A DNA stretch of 64,000 bases, from positions 5,146,001 to 5,210,000 of the forward strand of contig OY760427.1 in the NCBI GenBank assembly GCA_963663495.1, written 5' to 3'. The position numbers and the translations under genes were made by a program. This DNA comes from G963663495 sp963663495 (GTDB taxonomy: Bacteria; Bacteroidota; Rhodothermia; Rhodothermales; Bin80). The notes beneath the pieces are model-generated. The model saw only the letters and a list, made by a program, of their open reading frames with translations, was not told the origin of the DNA and searched no databases. The stretch's first letter is position 1; every line of letters starts with the position of its first letter. Shown piece after piece: positions 62,558 through 64,000 of this stretch.

Positions 62558-64000
62558 CTAGCGCCTCACGATGGGAATCCTGCGCCCGTGGCCAAAAGCC
62601 TTGGTCGTCACCCGCAGAATAGGTGGAGCCTGTTTGCGCTTGTACTCGTTTCGGTCTACACGGTTAACTATATCTCTGACTACACCATCGTCCGCGCCCA
62701 AGACCGCTGCAATCTCCTCAACACTCTGTCGTTGTTCCACGTAACGTTTGAGAATGCCATCAAGGAGCGGGTATAGAGGCAATGAATCCTGGTCCGTCTG
62801 GTCGGGTCGAAGCTCAGCCGAGGGAGCACGGCTTATAGTATAATCCGGGATCGGGGCATGCGGAGCACATCGCTCATTGATATGCCGGGCAAGGTCGTAC
62901 ACCTGGGTCTTGAGCACATCTCCCAATACCGCCAACCCACCGTTCATATCGCCATACAAGGTCGCATACCCTACAGCCATTTCGCTCTTATTGCCGGTCG
63001 CCAATAGCAGATAACCAAACTTGTTCGAAAGCGCCATAAGAAGCGTGCCCCGACTGCGGGCCTGCAGGTTCTCCTCGGTTACATCCTCCGACCGGCCAGC
63101 AAACATCGTGGCGAGGGCGTCACTGAACGATGACACGATGGAGGCGATGGGGATTTCGTGAAACGTGATCCCCAAGTTGCGGGCAAGGGTGGCTGAATCC
63201 CGCACAGAGGCCTCCGAAGAAATGGCAGAGGGCATGGTCAGACCAACAACGTTTGTCGGTCCCAACGCCTTCACTGCAAGGCAGCAGGTTACCGCCGAGT
63301 CAATTCCTCCCGACAAGCCGATGAGGGCCTTGGAGAAAATGCCGGACTTTTGAACATAATCTCTAATGCCGAGCACAAGTGCATCGTGCAACAGGGCAAT
63401 TGAGGGGTATTCATCCTCCGCACGTACAGAAGAAGCGAACGGGTTCCAGAAGGTGAGCGCTTCTTCGAAAGCGGCCGCTCGATGTGTAACCGTTCCGTTG
63501 GCAGCACATCCGAAGCTGCTACCGTCAAAAACCAGCTCCGTATTTGCGCCCACCTGGTTGACCATTGCATAGGGCACATGGTATTTACGACTAGCGGCGG
63601 ATGCCAGAGCTTCGCGCTCCAACCGCTTCCCTATCGTAAATGGAGATGCACAGATGTTGATAAACAGGGTAGGATCCTGAAGGCCAAGATCCTCCAGAGG
63701 GTTTACACCGTATAGGCCTCGCATGTAATCGAACCAAAGATCCTCACAGATATGCAGGGCTAGTCGGGCCCCTTTCCATTCAATAACCTGCCTCGCCTTG
63801 CCGGGTTCGAAGTACCTACGCTCGTCAAACACATCATACGTTGGCAGCAGGGTCTTATGGACGCAGCAAACTTCGCGTTCTCCTTCATAAAGAAACGCGG
63901 CATTGAATAGCGGCTTCCCCGGAATTGCCCGGTTGACGGCTATCCCGCCAATGATGATACCGATACACTTTGGAAGGCGTAAGGCTACTTGGCGGCGGGC
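62558..64000 (-). CDS. nadE: Glutamine-dependent NAD+ synthetase, 5' truncated by window
   Basis: The frame is open to the window edge, so at least 480 residues are encoded and the N-terminus is outside. The visible nitrilase-type glutaminase half has NRAIPGKPLFNAAFLYEGER, the catalytic Lys region CCVHKTLLPTYDVFDERRYF and the nucleophile Cys in LALHICEDLWFDY. The synthetase half has the PP-loop LIGLSGGIDSAVTCCLAVKA, then VVGLTMPSAISSEASV, LATGNKSEMAVGYATLYGDM and the C-terminal HGRRIPIVRR. It makes NAD+ from deamido-NAD+, ATP and glutamine in the cytosol. No neighbour shares its strand nearby. Confidence 0.95.
   Translation of the reverse strand, partial: ARRQVALRLPKCIGIIIGGIAVNRAIPGKPLFNAAFLYEGEREVCCVHKTLLPTYDVFDERRYFEPGKARQVIEWKGARLALHICEDLWFDYMRGLYGVNPLEDLGLQDPTLFINICASPFTIGKRLEREALASAASRKYHVPYAMVNQVGANTELVFDGSSFGCAANGTVTHRAAAFEEALTFWNPFASSVRAEDEYPSIALLHDALVLGIRDYVQKSGIFSKALIGLSGGIDSAVTCCLAVKALGPTNVVGLTMPSAISSEASVRDSATLARNLGITFHEIPIASIVSSFSDALATMFAGRSEDVTEENLQARSRGTLLMALSNKFGYLLLATGNKSEMAVGYATLYGDMNGGLAVLGDVLKTQVYDLARHINERCAPHAPIPDYTISRAPSAELRPDQTDQDSLPLYPLLDGILKRYVEQRQSVEEIAAVLGADDGVVRDIVNRVDRNEYKRKQAPPILRVTTKAFGHGRRIPIVRR

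Overview
The window looks like chromosome from a moderately GC-rich, Gram-negative member of the Bacteroidota/Rhodothermota assemblage (inference). The clues are a one-cytochrome-b succinate dehydrogenase in the order sdhC-sdhA-sdhB, several small lipoproteins with Bacteroidota-like signals, an OmpA/PKD envelope protein and a LysM-rich MltD-type transglycosylase. No rRNA, tRNA or CRISPR array was recognised. The window is very rich in insertion sequences and their deletion derivatives.

Layout. 1-510: end of an OmpA-type gene and a terminator. 539-6594: a 6.06-kb composite transposon with an exact 8-bp target duplication. It holds an IS1595-family IS, fragments of two DNA methyltransferases, a MITE split by an IS1634-type IS, and an intact TnpB gene. 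6610-13592: housekeeping and metabolic genes (queG, lysS, a cyclophilin lipoprotein, a GT4 glycosyltransferase, and the dgcN-dgcA pair linked to D-glutamate use). 13653-14990: broken IS1380 element. 15071-16562: a second MITE+TnpB unit, again with an exact 8-bp duplication, just upstream of glgP. 16597-27937: glgP, a lipoprotein, a DPP-IV-like peptidase, an amidohydrolase-like lipoprotein, a carboxylase beta subunit and an MltD-like enzyme.

28038-33251 is the most interesting gene block. It is a tight four-gene operon encoding an N6-DNA methyltransferase, a protein with both an Hsp90/MORC-like ATPase domain and a histidine-kinase core, a response-regulator-like protein, and a stand-alone ComEC-type metallo-beta-lactamase. 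It looks like a two-component-controlled DNA modification/defence system that I cannot match to a named system. Decayed IS66/IS110 DNA lies on its upstream side (33.5-34.1 kb).

34687-39524: a CaCA-type cation exchanger and sdhCAB. 39815-42894: a third MITE+TnpB unit, itself hit by another MITE, joined to IS66 debris. 43503-47565: rng, an outer-membrane-like protein, a small conserved protein, an MBL hydrolase and aroQ. 47566-49613: decayed DNA and a truncated IS1380. 49614-60197: a giant Calx-beta/autotransporter-like surface protein gene (2,742 codons when rejoined) split by a second, nearly identical IS1634-type copy. 60266-62363: a MITE split by an ISNCY-type IS. 62558-64000: 3' part of nadE.

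The mobile DNA forms one connected family. The MITEs are internal-deletion derivatives of the IS1595 element, and TnpB genes travel between IS1595-type ends rather than IS200/IS605 ends.
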